A stretch of DNA of 64,000 nt, taken from DATARN01 sp963851105 (GTDB taxonomy: Bacteria > Actinomycetota > Acidimicrobiia > Acidimicrobiales > Palsa-688). Positions 25,305-34,370 of this stretch are shown here, piece after piece; the stretch's first letter is position 1, and each line of letters starts with the position of its first letter. Under the pieces are notes generated by a model. It was not told the DNA's origin and searched no databases. It saw only the letters and a list, made by a program, of their open reading frames with translations. The DNA is taken from contig CAWKNP010000008.1 of assembly GCA_963851105.1 (NCBI GenBank), positions 186,001 through 250,000 of the forward strand, read 5' to 3'. A program made the translations under genes and the position numbers.

Positions 25305-27341
25305 ATGTCGCTTCCGCCGCCCGTCACCATCGAAGTCCACGACCCCTCCGGTACCGAGGCGCCACGGGAGGTCGAGGCGGGGACCACCGCCGCCTCCCTT
25401 TTCCCCGATCGCCCGGAGGTGATCGCGGTGCGCATCGGCGGCCAGTTGCGGGACCTGGCCACGCCTTTGGCCGCCGGCGACGTCGTGGAGGCGGTCGCCA
25501 TCGACAGCCCCGACGGCCTCTACATCCTGCGCCACTCCACCGCCCACGTGCTGGCCCAGGCGGTGCAGCAGCTGTTTCCCGACGCCAAGCTCGGGATCGG
25601 CCCGCCGGTCGAAAACGGCTTCTACTACGACTTCGACGTCGCCGTCGCCTTCACGCCCGAGGATCTGAAGGCCATCGAGAAGCGGATGCGGGACATCGTC
25701 AAGCAGGCCCAACGCTTCTCCCGACGGGTCAGCGACCCGGAGTCGGCGCGGGCGGAGTTCGCCGGCGAGCCGTTCAAGCTGGAGCTGATCGGGCTCAAAG
25801 GTGGCGGTGTCGAGGGCGAGGCGGGCGTCGAGGTCGGCCCCGGCGAGCTCACGATCTACGACAACCTGCACGGGCGCAGCGGTGACCTCGTGTGGAAGGA
25901 CCTGTGCCGGGGCCCTCACGTCCCGACCACGAAGAAGATTCCGGCGTTCAAGTTGCTGCGCACCGGCGGCGCCTACTGGCGCGGTAGCGAAAAGAACCCC
26001 CAGCTGCAGCGCATCTACGGCACTGCGTGGCCGTCGCAGGATGCCCAGGACCAGTACCTGACCCAGTTGGCCGAGGCCGAGCGGCGGGACCACCGGCGGC
26101 TGGGGGCCGAGCTGGACCTTTTTTCGTTTCCCGCCGAGGTCGGCAGCGGGCTGCCCCTGTTCCACCCCAAGGGGGGCACGGTGCGCCGGGTGCTGGAGGA
26201 CCACTCCCGCCGGCGCCACGAGGACGCCGGCTACCTGTTCGTCAACACGCCTCACATCACCAAGGAGAACCTGTTCCAGACGTCGGGCCACCTCGGCTTC
26301 TACGCCGAGCACATGTTCCCGCCGATGGAGATGGAGGGAGTGCGGTACTACCTGAAGCCGATGAACTGCCCGTTCCACATCCTGATCTACCGGGATCGGG
26401 GCCGGTCGTACCGCGACCTGCCGATGCGCCTGTTCGAGTTCGGCACCGTATACCGCTACGAGCAGTCGGGTGTGATCCACGGCCTCACCCGGGTGCGGGG
26501 GCTGACGATGGATGACGCCCACATCTTCTGCGCCCAGGACCAGGTCGTGGACGAGCTGAAGAGCCTCCTGCAGTTCGTGCTGTCGCTCTTGGCCGACTAT
26601 GGGCTCACCGACTTCTACCTGGAGCTGTCCACCCGGGGGAGCGATGCCTCGAAATTCGCAGGTTCGGATTCGGATTGGGACTCGGCCACCTCGGCGCTTC
26701 GCACGACCGCCGAGGCCGCGGGCCTTGAGCTGGTGATGGACGAGGGTGGCGCCGCCTTCTACGGGCCCAAGATCTCGGTCCAGGCCCGCGACGCCATCGG
26801 CCGGACGTGGCAGATGTCCACGATCCAGGTGGACACCCAGCTCCCCATCCGCTTCGAGCTGGAGTACGACGCCCCCGACGGCACCCGGCAGCGACCGGTC
26901 ATGATCCACCGGGCCCTGTTCGGCTCCATCGAGCGGTTCTTCGGGATCCTGACGGAGCACTACGCCGGGGCGTTCCCGGCGTGGCTGGCGCCGGTCCAGG
27001 TGGTGGGCATCCCCATCACCTCGGGCCAGGTGTCCTATCTGGGCGACGTGGCCGCCTCTCTGCGGGCGGCGCGCATCCGAGTCGAGGTCGACGGCTCCGA
27101 CGAGCGAATGCAGAAAAAGATCCGCACCGCCCAGAAGTCCAAGGTGCCCTTCATGCTGATCGCGGGCGAAGAGGACCAGTCGCGGGGGACGGTCTCGTTC
27201 CGCTACCGGGACGGGTCCCAGCGCAACTTCGTCCCCGTTGCCGAGGCGGTGGCGGAGATCATCGCTTACGTCGAGTCCCGAGACAACTCCGATCCCCGGG
27301 CCCCTGCGCCCGCCGGCGCCGAGGAGCCCTCGCCGGCGTAG
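25305..27341 (+). CDS. thrS: Threonyl-tRNA synthetase
   Basis: Class II synthetase of 678 residues charging tRNA-Thr. Domain order is standard: N-terminal TGS domain (1-60), editing domain beginning HSTAHVLAQAVQQLFPDAK, and the catalytic core with the region around TKENLFQTSGHLGFYAEHMF. Motif 2 (MRLFEFGTVYRYEQSGVIHG), the zinc region with MNCPFHILIY and the C-terminal anticodon-binding domain (PVQVVGIPITSGQVSYL) are present. Starts at ATG 25305. The final 20 residues are an Ala/Pro-rich tail. No T-box or other leader is obvious in the 125-base gap before the gene. Confidence 0.97.
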   Translation: MSLPPPVTIEVHDPSGTEAPREVEAGTTAASLFPDRPEVIAVRIGGQLRDLATPLAAGDVVEAVAIDSPDGLYILRHSTAHVLAQAVQQLFPDAKLGIGPPVENGFYYDFDVAVAFTPEDLKAIEKRMRDIVKQAQRFSRRVSDPESARAEFAGEPFKLELIGLKGGGVEGEAGVEVGPGELTIYDNLHGRSGDLVWKDLCRGPHVPTTKKIPAFKLLRTGGAYWRGSEKNPQLQRIYGTAWPSQDAQDQYLTQLAEAERRDHRRLGAELDLFSFPAEVGSGLPLFHPKGGTVRRVLEDHSRRRHEDAGYLFVNTPHITKENLFQTSGHLGFYAEHMFPPMEMEGVRYYLKPMNCPFHILIYRDRGRSYRDLPMRLFEFGTVYRYEQSGVIHGLTRVRGLTMDDAHIFCAQDQVVDELKSLLQFVLSLLADYGLTDFYLELSTRGSDASKFAGSDSDWDSATSALRTTAEAAGLELVMDEGGAAFYGPKISVQARDAIGRTWQMSTIQVDTQLPIRFELEYDAPDGTRQRPVMIHRALFGSIERFFGILTEHYAGAFPAWLAPVQVVGIPITSGQVSYLGDVAASLRAARIRVEVDGSDERMQKKIRTAQKSKVPFMLIAGEEDQSRGTVSFRYRDGSQRNFVPVAEAVAEIIAYVESRDNSDPRAPAPAGAEEPSPA

Positions 27342-27414
27342 GGCCGGCGATGTCGTTCCCAGCCCCGCGCCCGGGAGGCACAGCCCGGCGAGCAACGCAC
27401 CTCACCATTGCCGA

Positions 27415-28902
27415 TCAGACCGCCAGGCTGCGCACCGTCTGGTAGGTCCAATCCGGCTGCTTGAGCATGATCCGCTTGTCGTACACCACCCGGCCCTCAC
27501 CCAGGTCCACGATCTTGGGGACCACGTACTCCCGCCGGGCGACGATGGGTCGCTCGAGGTGCTCGACGAACTCCTCGGGGAACGCCCGCATGATGCTGCT
27601 GACGACCGCCTGCTCCTCCTCGGGCAGGAAGCATCGGTTCTGGTCGGTCACCTGCTGGAGCAGCCCGCCGATCTCGTTGACGTCGGAGATGGACGCCAGG
27701 CCCTCCTCGAGGCGTTCCAGGCGGGCGGTGATCTCGCCGCTGTTGATCTTGCAGGCGCTGCACTGCCCGCATGACTCCACGTACAGGAAACGGGACCACA
27801 TGCGGGCCACCGCCACCATGTCGGCGGTGTCGTCGTACACGATGAAGCCGGCGGCGCCCAGCCCGCTGCCGATGGCCCTGAGGCCCTCGTAGCTGCAGGG
27901 TGCATCCAGGTCGGCGGCGGTTATGACCGCGTTTGAGACCCCGGAGAACACGGCTTTGATCGTCCTCCCCGGCGCCACGCCCCCGCCCACGTGGGAGATG
28001 ACTTCACGCAACGAGATCCCGAGCGGGAGCTCGGCGTAGTCGGGACGTACCACGTCGCCCACGACGGTGAAGACCATGGTGCCGGGCGACTCTTCGGTGC
28101 CGAACGAGCGGTACCACTCGGCCCCCCGGGCCAGAATGTGGGCCGCGCTGGCCAGCGTCTCGACGTTGTTGACCAAGGTGGGGTTGGCGGCGGCCACCGT
28201 CGAACCCGAGTCCGAGCCCGAGCCTTCCGTGCCCATGCCCACGCCCTCCGTGGCCCCCGCGCCGGAGCTCCCCGAGCCCGCCCCGTCGCGATGGGCGGAC
28301 CAACCCATCTGGGGCCCGGTGGCGAAGAGCCCGTGGATGTACGGCGGGAAGCGTCGGGGCAGGGGGTCCTCGCCCTCCACCACTTCGAGCAGCGCCTTCT
28401 CCTCACCGAAGAGGTACGCGTCCGGCCCCTCCACGATCGTGATCGGGACCGACCCGACCATGCCCGCGTCGGTCATCTCCTGCAACGCCCGCCTGACAAG
28501 CGCGATCTCGCGGTTGAACGTCTTCTTGATCGCCAGGAACGCCCCGGAAGCGCCGATACAGAACGCCGCGATGGCCAGGCCCTCGATGACCTGGTAGGGG
28601 TTGTGGCGGAAGATGGCCCGGTCCTTGAAGGTGCCGGGTTCGCCCTCGGCGCCGTTGCAGACGACATAGCAATGGTCAGCGGGTTCCGCGGCGGCACGGA
28701 TCGACGCCCACTTGACCCCCGTCGGGAAGCCGGCGCCGCCGCGACCGCGCAGCCCCGACAACCGCAATTCGCGGATGGCCAGCGTAGGCCCCAACCCCCG
28801 GGCGGCGACCAGCCCTGCGCCTCCGCCCCGGGCGAGGTACTGCGGGAGCGTCGTGACCGGGTCGCCGCCGAGCAGCGGCCCGTCACCAGTCAGATCGTTC
28901 AT
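27415..28902 (-). CDS. Orphan NuoF/HoxF-like NADH-binding flavoprotein
   Basis: 495-residue homologue of the 51-kDa complex I subunit. It has the NADH/FMN site (GLRGRGGAGFPTGVKWA, then VCNGAEGEPGTFKDRAIF) and the cluster-N3 cysteines: SCGQCSAC near residues 373-380 and the distant one in QNRCFLP near 420. There are no other nuo genes here, so it more likely serves a soluble NADH-dependent complex such as a formate dehydrogenase, hydrogenase or electron-bifurcating enzyme, with partners elsewhere. A Gly/Ser-rich insert of about 28 residues (204-232) breaks the conserved core between FATGPQMGW and NPTLVNNVET. The ATG is at 28902. Confidence 0.88.
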   Translation of the reverse strand: MNDLTGDGPLLGGDPVTTLPQYLARGGGAGLVAARGLGPTLAIRELRLSGLRGRGGAGFPTGVKWASIRAAAEPADHCYVVCNGAEGEPGTFKDRAIFRHNPYQVIEGLAIAAFCIGASGAFLAIKKTFNREIALVRRALQEMTDAGMVGSVPITIVEGPDAYLFGEEKALLEVVEGEDPLPRRFPPYIHGLFATGPQMGWSAHRDGAGSGSSGAGATEGVGMGTEGSGSDSGSTVAAANPTLVNNVETLASAAHILARGAEWYRSFGTEESPGTMVFTVVGDVVRPDYAELPLGISLREVISHVGGGVAPGRTIKAVFSGVSNAVITAADLDAPCSYEGLRAIGSGLGAAGFIVYDDTADMVAVARMWSRFLYVESCGQCSACKINSGEITARLERLEEGLASISDVNEIGGLLQQVTDQNRCFLPEEEQAVVSSIMRAFPEEFVEHLERPIVARREYVVPKIVDLGEGRVVYDKRIMLKQPDWTYQTVRSLAV

Positions 28903-29045
28903 TTGTGAATCCTTTCACAAGAGTCCTCTTCATTGTTCCGCGGCGCCGATGGTTATCGATGGGCGAGGCCGGAAAAAGGGGAGGGAGCTCCCGCCGGCCC
29001 CGTGGGCGGGGAATGCCAGTCCTGGGCCACGGGGTTTCTCCGTTC

Positions 29046-29492
29046 ATGGAGATCAAGGAACTCGGCCATCTCGTGCTCTACGTGCACGACGTGAACCGTT
29101 CAGCGAGGTTCTACCGCGATGTGCTGGGCTGGAAACAGATCAGTCCGCCCGGCCTGCCAGTTGCCGCCTTCTCGAGCGGCCGGACCCACCACGAGCTGCT
29201 GCTGATCGAGGTGGGGCCCGACGCCGCCGCCCTCCCCCGCGGCCGCCGCGTCGGCCTCTATCACTTCGGCCTGAAGGTCGGCGACAGCGACGACGACCTG
29301 CGCCAGGCGCTCGCCACGATCGAGGCGGCGGGCGTGAAGGTGGCCGGCGTCGCGGACCACACGGTGTCGCACAGCCTCTACATCTTCGATCCCGATGGCA
29401 ACGAGATTGAGCTGTACGTCGACGTGCCCGGCGTCGACTGGGTCAATCACCCCGAGATGGTGCTCGCCGCGGTCCGGCCCCTCGCCCTTTAG
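29046..29492 (+). CDS. VOC-superfamily protein (glyoxalase/extradiol dioxygenase fold)
   Basis: 148-residue vicinal-oxygen-chelate protein with two beta-alpha-beta-beta-beta units. Metal ligands are likely the histidine of ELGHLVLYVHDV, the histidine of VGLYHFGLKVG and the glutamate of DGNEIELYVD, as in catechol 2,3-dioxygenase-like members. FYRDVLGWK is the usual first helix motif. The substrate is unknown. Start is ATG 29046 (MEIKELGHLV); the upstream frame has no support. Its last 4 bases overlap the end of the convergent transporter gene. Confidence 0.85.
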   Translation: MEIKELGHLVLYVHDVNRSARFYRDVLGWKQISPPGLPVAAFSSGRTHHELLLIEVGPDAAALPRGRRVGLYHFGLKVGDSDDDLRQALATIEAAGVKVAGVADHTVSHSLYIFDPDGNEIELYVDVPGVDWVNHPEMVLAAVRPLAL

Positions 29493-30433
29493 GGCTGGGC
29501 GGCCCGGGACCGGAGGAAGGCCGCGATCGCCATGCCCCACACGATGACAAACACGCCGTAGATCCCGAGGGGCCCCGCTGACGCGGCGCCGAACGACGCG
29601 GTGGCGATCCCCGCCGCGATGGCGAAGTCCCGCATCGAGGTGGTCAGGAGGACCGCTGAGCCCGCGGGCGGCGCCATCGCCCGCTTGAGCCCCGCCCCGA
29701 GCGCCGTCGACGCGACGAGGAAGACGGCGGCGGCGCCCATCACTGCGACATAGGCGCTGGTGACGGCGACCTGCGAGGCCACGAGCCACACGAGAACCGT
29801 GACCAGGGCCACCGGGGCCGCCCGAAGCACCCGCGAGTGGGCCCAAGCCCGAGGGAGCCGTCGCCGCAACGCCAGCCCGAGGATCAGGGGCGTGGCCACC
29901 ACCGCCGCGAGATTCACTATGACCGCCTCGGGATGGGCCCCGCCGCCGCCAGCCATGATGGCGAGGACGGGTCCGGCAACCACTACCGACAGCAGGGTCG
30001 AGCCGACCAGCAGGCCCTCCGCCACCGCGGCGTCGCCGCCCGCCACCGACACCGCGGCCACCGACGCCACCTCCGCCGGCGCGACACCGAGGCTGAGGAT
30101 CCCGTGCCGCAATATCGGGGCACTGACCAGCTGCGACGACAACCAGGCAAGCGCCGGCAGGACGATCGCCGACACCGCCAGCGTCAGGGCAAGGCGGCCC
30201 CGGTGGGGCCGCAGACTTGCCCACGCCCCCTCCGGCAGGCCGACACTGGTGCTTCCGACCAGCGCCGCCAAGGCCACATCGACGCCGGCGCGGCCGGCCA
30301 GCCACCGCCCCGGTGCCGGCACCGCCACCGCCGCGCCCGCCGCCACCACAACGAGAAGGACCTCGGCGTAGGACCAGATCAGGGCCCCCGCCCTGGCCGC
30401 GGCCCGGCGAGACGGCCGGCCGAGGCTGCTCAT
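29489..30433 (-). CDS. Bile acid:sodium symporter (BASS)-family membrane protein
   Basis: 314-residue polytopic protein with about nine to ten hydrophobic helices, beginning after a basic N-terminus. The signature segment APAEVASVAAVSVAGGDAAV matches the crossover region of BASS carriers, and the two halves repeat in pattern. Substrates of bacterial members range from bile acids to pantoate and keto acids, so the cargo is open. Convergent with the VOC gene and overlapping it by 4 bases. Confidence 0.75.
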   Translation of the reverse strand: MSSLGRPSRRAAARAGALIWSYAEVLLVVVAAGAAVAVPAPGRWLAGRAGVDVALAALVGSTSVGLPEGAWASLRPHRGRLALTLAVSAIVLPALAWLSSQLVSAPILRHGILSLGVAPAEVASVAAVSVAGGDAAVAEGLLVGSTLLSVVVAGPVLAIMAGGGGAHPEAVIVNLAAVVATPLILGLALRRRLPRAWAHSRVLRAAPVALVTVLVWLVASQVAVTSAYVAVMGAAAVFLVASTALGAGLKRAMAPPAGSAVLLTTSMRDFAIAAGIATASFGAASAGPLGIYGVFVIVWGMAIAAFLRSRAAQP

Positions 30434-30598
30434 CGCGCCGCAGCGTAGGCGGCCTCATCCAAAGCACCCGACAGACCCGAACAACAGCCGGACGGAAACG
30501 AAAATCCCGTTTTGGGGATGGATCGATTACCGCTCCGAGCATTTCAACGAGGCATCAATATCCGTCCCCTATTTGTGTCGCAAGAAGAGAGGAACCCT

Positions 30599-31459
30599 GT
30601 GTCAATAGATGATGGGGCTCTCCGATCATTGATCGAAGAGTCCGCCGACCTGCAGTCCGACGCCATGAAGACCACGAACAGTGGCCTCGCGGACGTCGTC
30701 GAACAGGGACTCGACCGCCGGGCAGCCGGAGGGTACGACCCGGACGAGACTCGGGCGTACCACATCGAGCGCCGGCGCCTGCTGGCCACCAGCCTCAAGG
30801 GCATGGGGGCTTTCGCCGGGACCGCCGTTGGTGTTGGCCTGTACCAGATGTTCACGCAGCCGGCATTCGCCGACACCACCATGGACGTTCAGGCCGGCCA
30901 AACCGCCGCTTCGATCGAGAACCTGGCGATTGCCGTGTACAACAAGGCCGCCGGACTTCCGTTCATGAAGAACATCCCCTCGCCCGCCGGTCCGACCGTT
31001 GTTGTCTTCGTGACCCAGACCATTCAGCAGCACACGCAGCACGCGGCAGCATTCAACGCCGCCGTGACCGCCCTCGGCGGCAAGGCCCAGACGGGCTTGG
31101 ACATGCCGGTGTACAACGGCGTCGTCGTGCCCGCTCTGCCCACCCTCAAGACCCCGCTCGACGTCGTCAACTTCGCCGCCAAGCTGGAAAACGTGGCCGC
31201 CGAGACCTACGCCGCCGAGACGGCTGCGGTCAGCGACAAGATGCTGCGCAACACCTTCTCGAGCATCATGGGTGTCGAAGCCCAGCACGCCGCCGTGCTC
31301 TACGCGGTGTCCGCGCTCCTGCAAGGTGGCGCTCCGCAGTTGATCACCATCCCCCCGCCCGCCGACAAGCTGCCCGCGGCCGCCGGTTCGGTCGGCTTCC
31401 CCAACTCTTTCCTCGGCCTCGACCAGGCACGGCCTGCGACTGAGGGAGCGGTGGCATGA
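30599..31459 (+). CDS. Ferritin-like domain protein, first of a pair
   Basis: 286-residue protein with a ferritin-like four-helix bundle (Pfam Ferritin_2 type). The helix motifs show a pseudo-diiron pattern: SIENLAIAVY, HTQHAAAFN, KLENVAAETYAAE and GVEAQHAAVLYAV. An ERRRLLATSLKGMG stretch followed by a hydrophobic segment (about 60-90) resembles a twin-arginine type anchor set well inside the protein, so the domain is probably outside the membrane. Start is GTG 30599, with GAGAGGA about 7 bases before it; the longer frame lacks such a site. Overlaps the next gene by 4 bases (ATGA). Function unknown; oxidative or metal stress is a guess. Confidence 0.78.
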   Translation: MSIDDGALRSLIEESADLQSDAMKTTNSGLADVVEQGLDRRAAGGYDPDETRAYHIERRRLLATSLKGMGAFAGTAVGVGLYQMFTQPAFADTTMDVQAGQTAASIENLAIAVYNKAAGLPFMKNIPSPAGPTVVVFVTQTIQQHTQHAAAFNAAVTALGGKAQTGLDMPVYNGVVVPALPTLKTPLDVVNFAAKLENVAAETYAAETAAVSDKMLRNTFSSIMGVEAQHAAVLYAVSALLQGGAPQLITIPPPADKLPAAAGSVGFPNSFLGLDQARPATEGAVA

Positions 31460-32289
31460 CCAAGCCCGGAGAAGAAATGCAGATCAGTGAGTACCAGCTC
31501 AATTCCATGACCCGGGATCTCGACGAGATCCACCACGCCACCCTCCCCGCCATGCACGACGCGGTGGCGGAGTGGACCGAGCTCCAGCGCGAGCTGCGCG
31601 ATGAGCCGGCGGCACCTGCCGCGCCAGCCCGGCGCGGCCCGAGCCGCCGGGGCTTCATCGTGGGCGCCGGCGCCGGCCTCGGTGGCCTGCTCCTCGCCGC
31701 CTGCTCCAGCAGCAAGAAGACCAGCACGACGGGCACCACCACCGCCGGCTCGGGCGGCACCGCCGGTAGCGGCAACCCCTACACCGGCGATCTGGCCGTG
31801 GCTGCCCTGGCGGCATCGCTCGAGAACCTGGCCGTCCAGACGTACCAGGCGGGACTCGACGCCGCCACCGCCGGCAAGCTCGGCGCCGTACCCCCGGCCA
31901 TCGCCACCTTCGCCACGACGGCCCAGAAGCAGCACAAGGACCACGCCGCGGCGTGGAACTCCATCATCACCAACGCGGGCAAAACGGGGATCACCGGTGT
32001 CGACACGACCGTCAAGAACGCGGTCGTCACCCCCGGCTTCGCCGCCGTCAAGGACATCCCCGGTCTGGCCAAGTTCGCCTTGGTCCTCGAGGATGCCGCG
32101 GCCGCGACCTACTTGAACGGTATCCAGAACGCTCTGTCGTCCTCGGCCGCCATCAAGATCGCCGCCACCATCCAACCCGTAGAGATGCAGCACGCCGCCA
32201 TCTTGCACTTCGTGCTCGGCGACTACCCCGTGCCCGACGCTTTCGCCAAGACGACCGGAGCCCGGCCGCCGAGCGACAGCATCGGCTGA
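31456..32289 (+). CDS. Tat-exported ferritin-like lipoprotein, second of the pair
   Basis: 277-residue partner of the preceding gene. A cytosolic N-terminus of about 60 residues precedes a twin-arginine signal with lipobox (SRRGFIVGAGAGLGGLLLAAC), so the mature protein should be lipid-anchored. A Ser/Thr/Gly linker follows, and then the bundle with the same motifs: SLENLAVQTYQAG, KQHKDHAAAWN, VLEDAAAATY and PVEMQHAAILHFV. The two proteins look like duplicated subunits. ATG overlaps the first gene by 4 bases, and a strong terminator follows, giving a two-gene operon. Confidence 0.82.
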   Translation: MTKPGEEMQISEYQLNSMTRDLDEIHHATLPAMHDAVAEWTELQRELRDEPAAPAAPARRGPSRRGFIVGAGAGLGGLLLAACSSSKKTSTTGTTTAGSGGTAGSGNPYTGDLAVAALAASLENLAVQTYQAGLDAATAGKLGAVPPAIATFATTAQKQHKDHAAAWNSIITNAGKTGITGVDTTVKNAVVTPGFAAVKDIPGLAKFALVLEDAAAATYLNGIQNALSSSAAIKIAATIQPVEMQHAAILHFVLGDYPVPDAFAKTTGARPPSDSIG

Positions 32290-32307
32290 CGCAGCACCCG
32301 CACGATC

Positions 32308-32339
32308 AAGGTGGCCCCCCAGCGTCGGGGGGCCACCTT
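32308..32339. terminator. Strong hairpin terminator after the ferritin-like pair
   Basis: Perfect 13-bp stem AAGGTGGCCCCCC (32308-32320) / GGGGGGCCACCTT (32327-32339), 6-base loop. Convergent with the lipoprotein gene that ends at 32344, so it can serve both. Confidence 0.85.
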
Positions 32340-32343
32340 CGCG

Positions 32344-32805
32344 TCACCCCCGAATCACCGCCGCCGATGCGTACCAGCCGCCGGGCCCCGACAGCACCGA
32401 GATGTCGATGAGGTTGCCGTTGGCGAGGATCCGGTAGATGCACGAAGACGGGCCCGCCACCGCGTTCGAGCAGCCCCGGGCCTGGAGGCCTCCCGCCGGG
32501 TAGGGCTGGGAAAAAAGGGCGGTCACCGCGGCCGGCGCGGCGGCGGTGAGCGCCGATGCCCGGTCACCCGCCTGCCAGGCGGCCACCAGGTGGCTGGCCG
32601 CGGCGTCTTGCGAAGCCTGGGGAGCCGACGGCTGGAAAACGGTGGTCGGCGGGATCGTGGAGGTCGTGGTCGTGGCCGCGACCGTCGGGGGCACCGTCGT
32701 CGGTGCCGCCGAGCCCCCGCCGCCGTTGCAGCCGGCAATCCCCAACCCGAACCCGGCGACAAGAACCACCGTGGCGGCCCGGCCCCCGAACCTGTTCACA
32801 CTCAA
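32344..32805 (-). CDS. Small secreted lipoprotein, hypothetical
   Basis: 153-residue protein with a lipoprotein signal: basic start (VNRFGGRAA), hydrophobic stretch and lipobox GIAGC near residue 26. A Thr/Pro-rich linker (about 30-58) leads to a small domain with two cysteines (RGCSNAVAGPSSCIYRIL), probably disulfide-bonded outside the cell. I do not recognise a family. It lies 3 bases after the DNA ligase gene on the same strand, so it is probably in one transcript with it, though no shared function is evident. Confidence 0.7.
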   Translation of the reverse strand: MSVNRFGGRAATVVLVAGFGLGIAGCNGGGGSAAPTTVPPTVAATTTTSTIPPTTVFQPSAPQASQDAAASHLVAAWQAGDRASALTAAAPAAVTALFSQPYPAGGLQARGCSNAVAGPSSCIYRILANGNLIDISVLSGPGGWYASAAVIRG

Positions 32806-32808
32806 CGG

Positions 32809-34329
32809 TCACGGCTCGTCGTCATGGAGAGCATGGGGCAGCATCGCACGCACATCGGTGATCACGTCGACGTCGGCCGCCAATTTGTCCTCGCGATAGC
32901 GTCGGATCCGGGCGAAGCGCATGGCGACGCCGCCGGGGTAGCGCTTCGAGACCTGCACGCCGTCAAGGGCGACCTCGGCCACCAGTTCGGGCCGGACGAA
33001 AACCACGATGCCGTCGCGCCCGGTCTCGAGTTCCAATAGCCGGGCCGTCTGCCACACCAACACGGCGTCGGTCAGCCCCTTGAAGGTCTTGCCGACCATC
33101 ACGAACCCGCCGTCGGGATGACGCGCCCCGAGGTGCAGGTTCGACAGCCACCCCTTCCGCCGGCCGTGGCCCCACTCGGCCGCCAACACCACCAGGTCGA
33201 GGGTATGGACCGGTTTTACCTTCTTCCACGCCTGGCCCCGCCGGCCTGCTTGGTAGCGAGAATCGCAGGCCTTGATCATCACGCCCTCGTGGCCGGCCGC
33301 GATGGCGCCGGCGAGGAACGCCTGGGCGGTGGCGACGTCGGCGGTGACGATACGGGGCACGCAGGCCTCGCCGGCCACCGACTCCAACACCTGGCGCCGC
33401 TCCTCCAGGGGCCGGTCCAACAGGTCGGCGCCGTCGTGGTGCAGGCAGTCGAACCACCACACCCGGAGGTCCCCGCCCCCGGCGCTGAAACGGCTCATGG
33501 TGTCCTGGAACAGCTCGGGCCGTTCGCTCGCGGCGATACCGACCACCTCGCCGTCGAGGACGAACTGGTGTCCCGGCATAGCCCGCACTCCCGCCACCAC
33601 CGCCGGCAGCCTGGCGGTCACGTCGTTCAGGTTGCGGGTGAACAGCCGCACCTCGTCGTCCCGGCGATGCGCCTGGATTCGGGCACCGTCGAGCTTCCAT
33701 TCGACCGACGACCGGGCCCCCGACTCGAGCGCCTCGGCCACGCCGGCCGCGGTGGCGGCAAGCATCGGCAACACCGGCCGCAGCACCTCGAGACCGATAG
33801 TGGCCAGGCCCGCCGCGCCGTCGGTCAGGGTGACGGCCGCCACCCGGGGGAGGTTGCCGGCCAGCATGACGGCGCGCCGCAGCGCGGGCGGCGCCACCGC
33901 CGCGGCCCGAGCGACGCCATCGGTGACGATCCCGTCGAGGGCGCCCTGGCGGAGCTCGCCCATCAGCAGCCGGCGAATGAAAGAGGCCTCCGAGGCGGTC
34001 GCCCGGCGGAACAGGTCGGCCAGGACCGCGGCGCGCAGCGCCCCGGAACCGGAGCCGGCGGCGGCCTGCAAGGCACTCACGGCCCCGTCGAGATCCCCCA
34101 CGGTCAATGTCGCGGTCTCGGCGGGAACCGCCGACTGGTTCACCTTCATGGCGGCCCAACCCACCCCGACCTTGCCCTGGCGGGGCTCCCCCGCCACCGC
34201 CGCGACGACCGCTTCGACCTCGTCGGGCGCCAGCCGGCGGAACAAGTCGGCCAGCGCCGCGATCTTCGCCGAGCGCGATGATGTGGCCGCTACCGCCGTG
34301 ACGGTAGTCACCACCTCCGAGAGCAGCAT
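32809..34329 (-). CDS. ligB: ATP-dependent DNA ligase (LigB type)
   Basis: About 506-residue ATP-dependent ligase. The adenylation lysine is in VEWKLDGARIQAH (KxDG, motif I). Further motifs are RLFTRNLNDVT, FVLDGEVVGI, GHEGVMIKA and AWKKVKP (motif V). The N-terminal domain (1-200) matches the DNA-binding part of archaeal and mycobacterial LigB (Rv3062-like). Bacteria keep these beside NAD-dependent LigA for repair. I take ATG 34329 (MLLSEVVTTV), where the conserved protein begins; the open frame reaches 34368 and would nearly touch the divergent DUF885 start. Not linked to Ku or LigD genes. Confidence 0.93.
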   Translation of the reverse strand: MLLSEVVTTVTAVAATSSRSAKIAALADLFRRLAPDEVEAVVAAVAGEPRQGKVGVGWAAMKVNQSAVPAETATLTVGDLDGAVSALQAAAGSGSGALRAAVLADLFRRATASEASFIRRLLMGELRQGALDGIVTDGVARAAAVAPPALRRAVMLAGNLPRVAAVTLTDGAAGLATIGLEVLRPVLPMLAATAAGVAEALESGARSSVEWKLDGARIQAHRRDDEVRLFTRNLNDVTARLPAVVAGVRAMPGHQFVLDGEVVGIAASERPELFQDTMSRFSAGGGDLRVWWFDCLHHDGADLLDRPLEERRQVLESVAGEACVPRIVTADVATAQAFLAGAIAAGHEGVMIKACDSRYQAGRRGQAWKKVKPVHTLDLVVLAAEWGHGRRKGWLSNLHLGARHPDGGFVMVGKTFKGLTDAVLVWQTARLLELETGRDGIVVFVRPELVAEVALDGVQVSKRYPGGVAMRFARIRRYREDKLAADVDVITDVRAMLPHALHDDEP

Positions 34330-34370
34330 CCCCCGATCCTGGCGCGAGGGCGGCGATAACGTCATCACCG

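Noticed and set aside
25176..27395. Long open frame antisense to thrS (and similar ones opposite 34365-37460 and 58874-62428)
   Set aside because: High-GC codon bias leaves antisense frames open. The sense genes have full family motifs and the antisense translations show no domain, only Arg/Gly/Ala/Pro-rich text. The 58874-62428 frame is real only for its last part, the DUF5719 gene.
34329..34368. N-terminal extension of the DNA ligase
   Set aside because: The extra 13 residues are not conserved in the family and would abut the divergent DUF885 gene start; ATG 34329 fits better.
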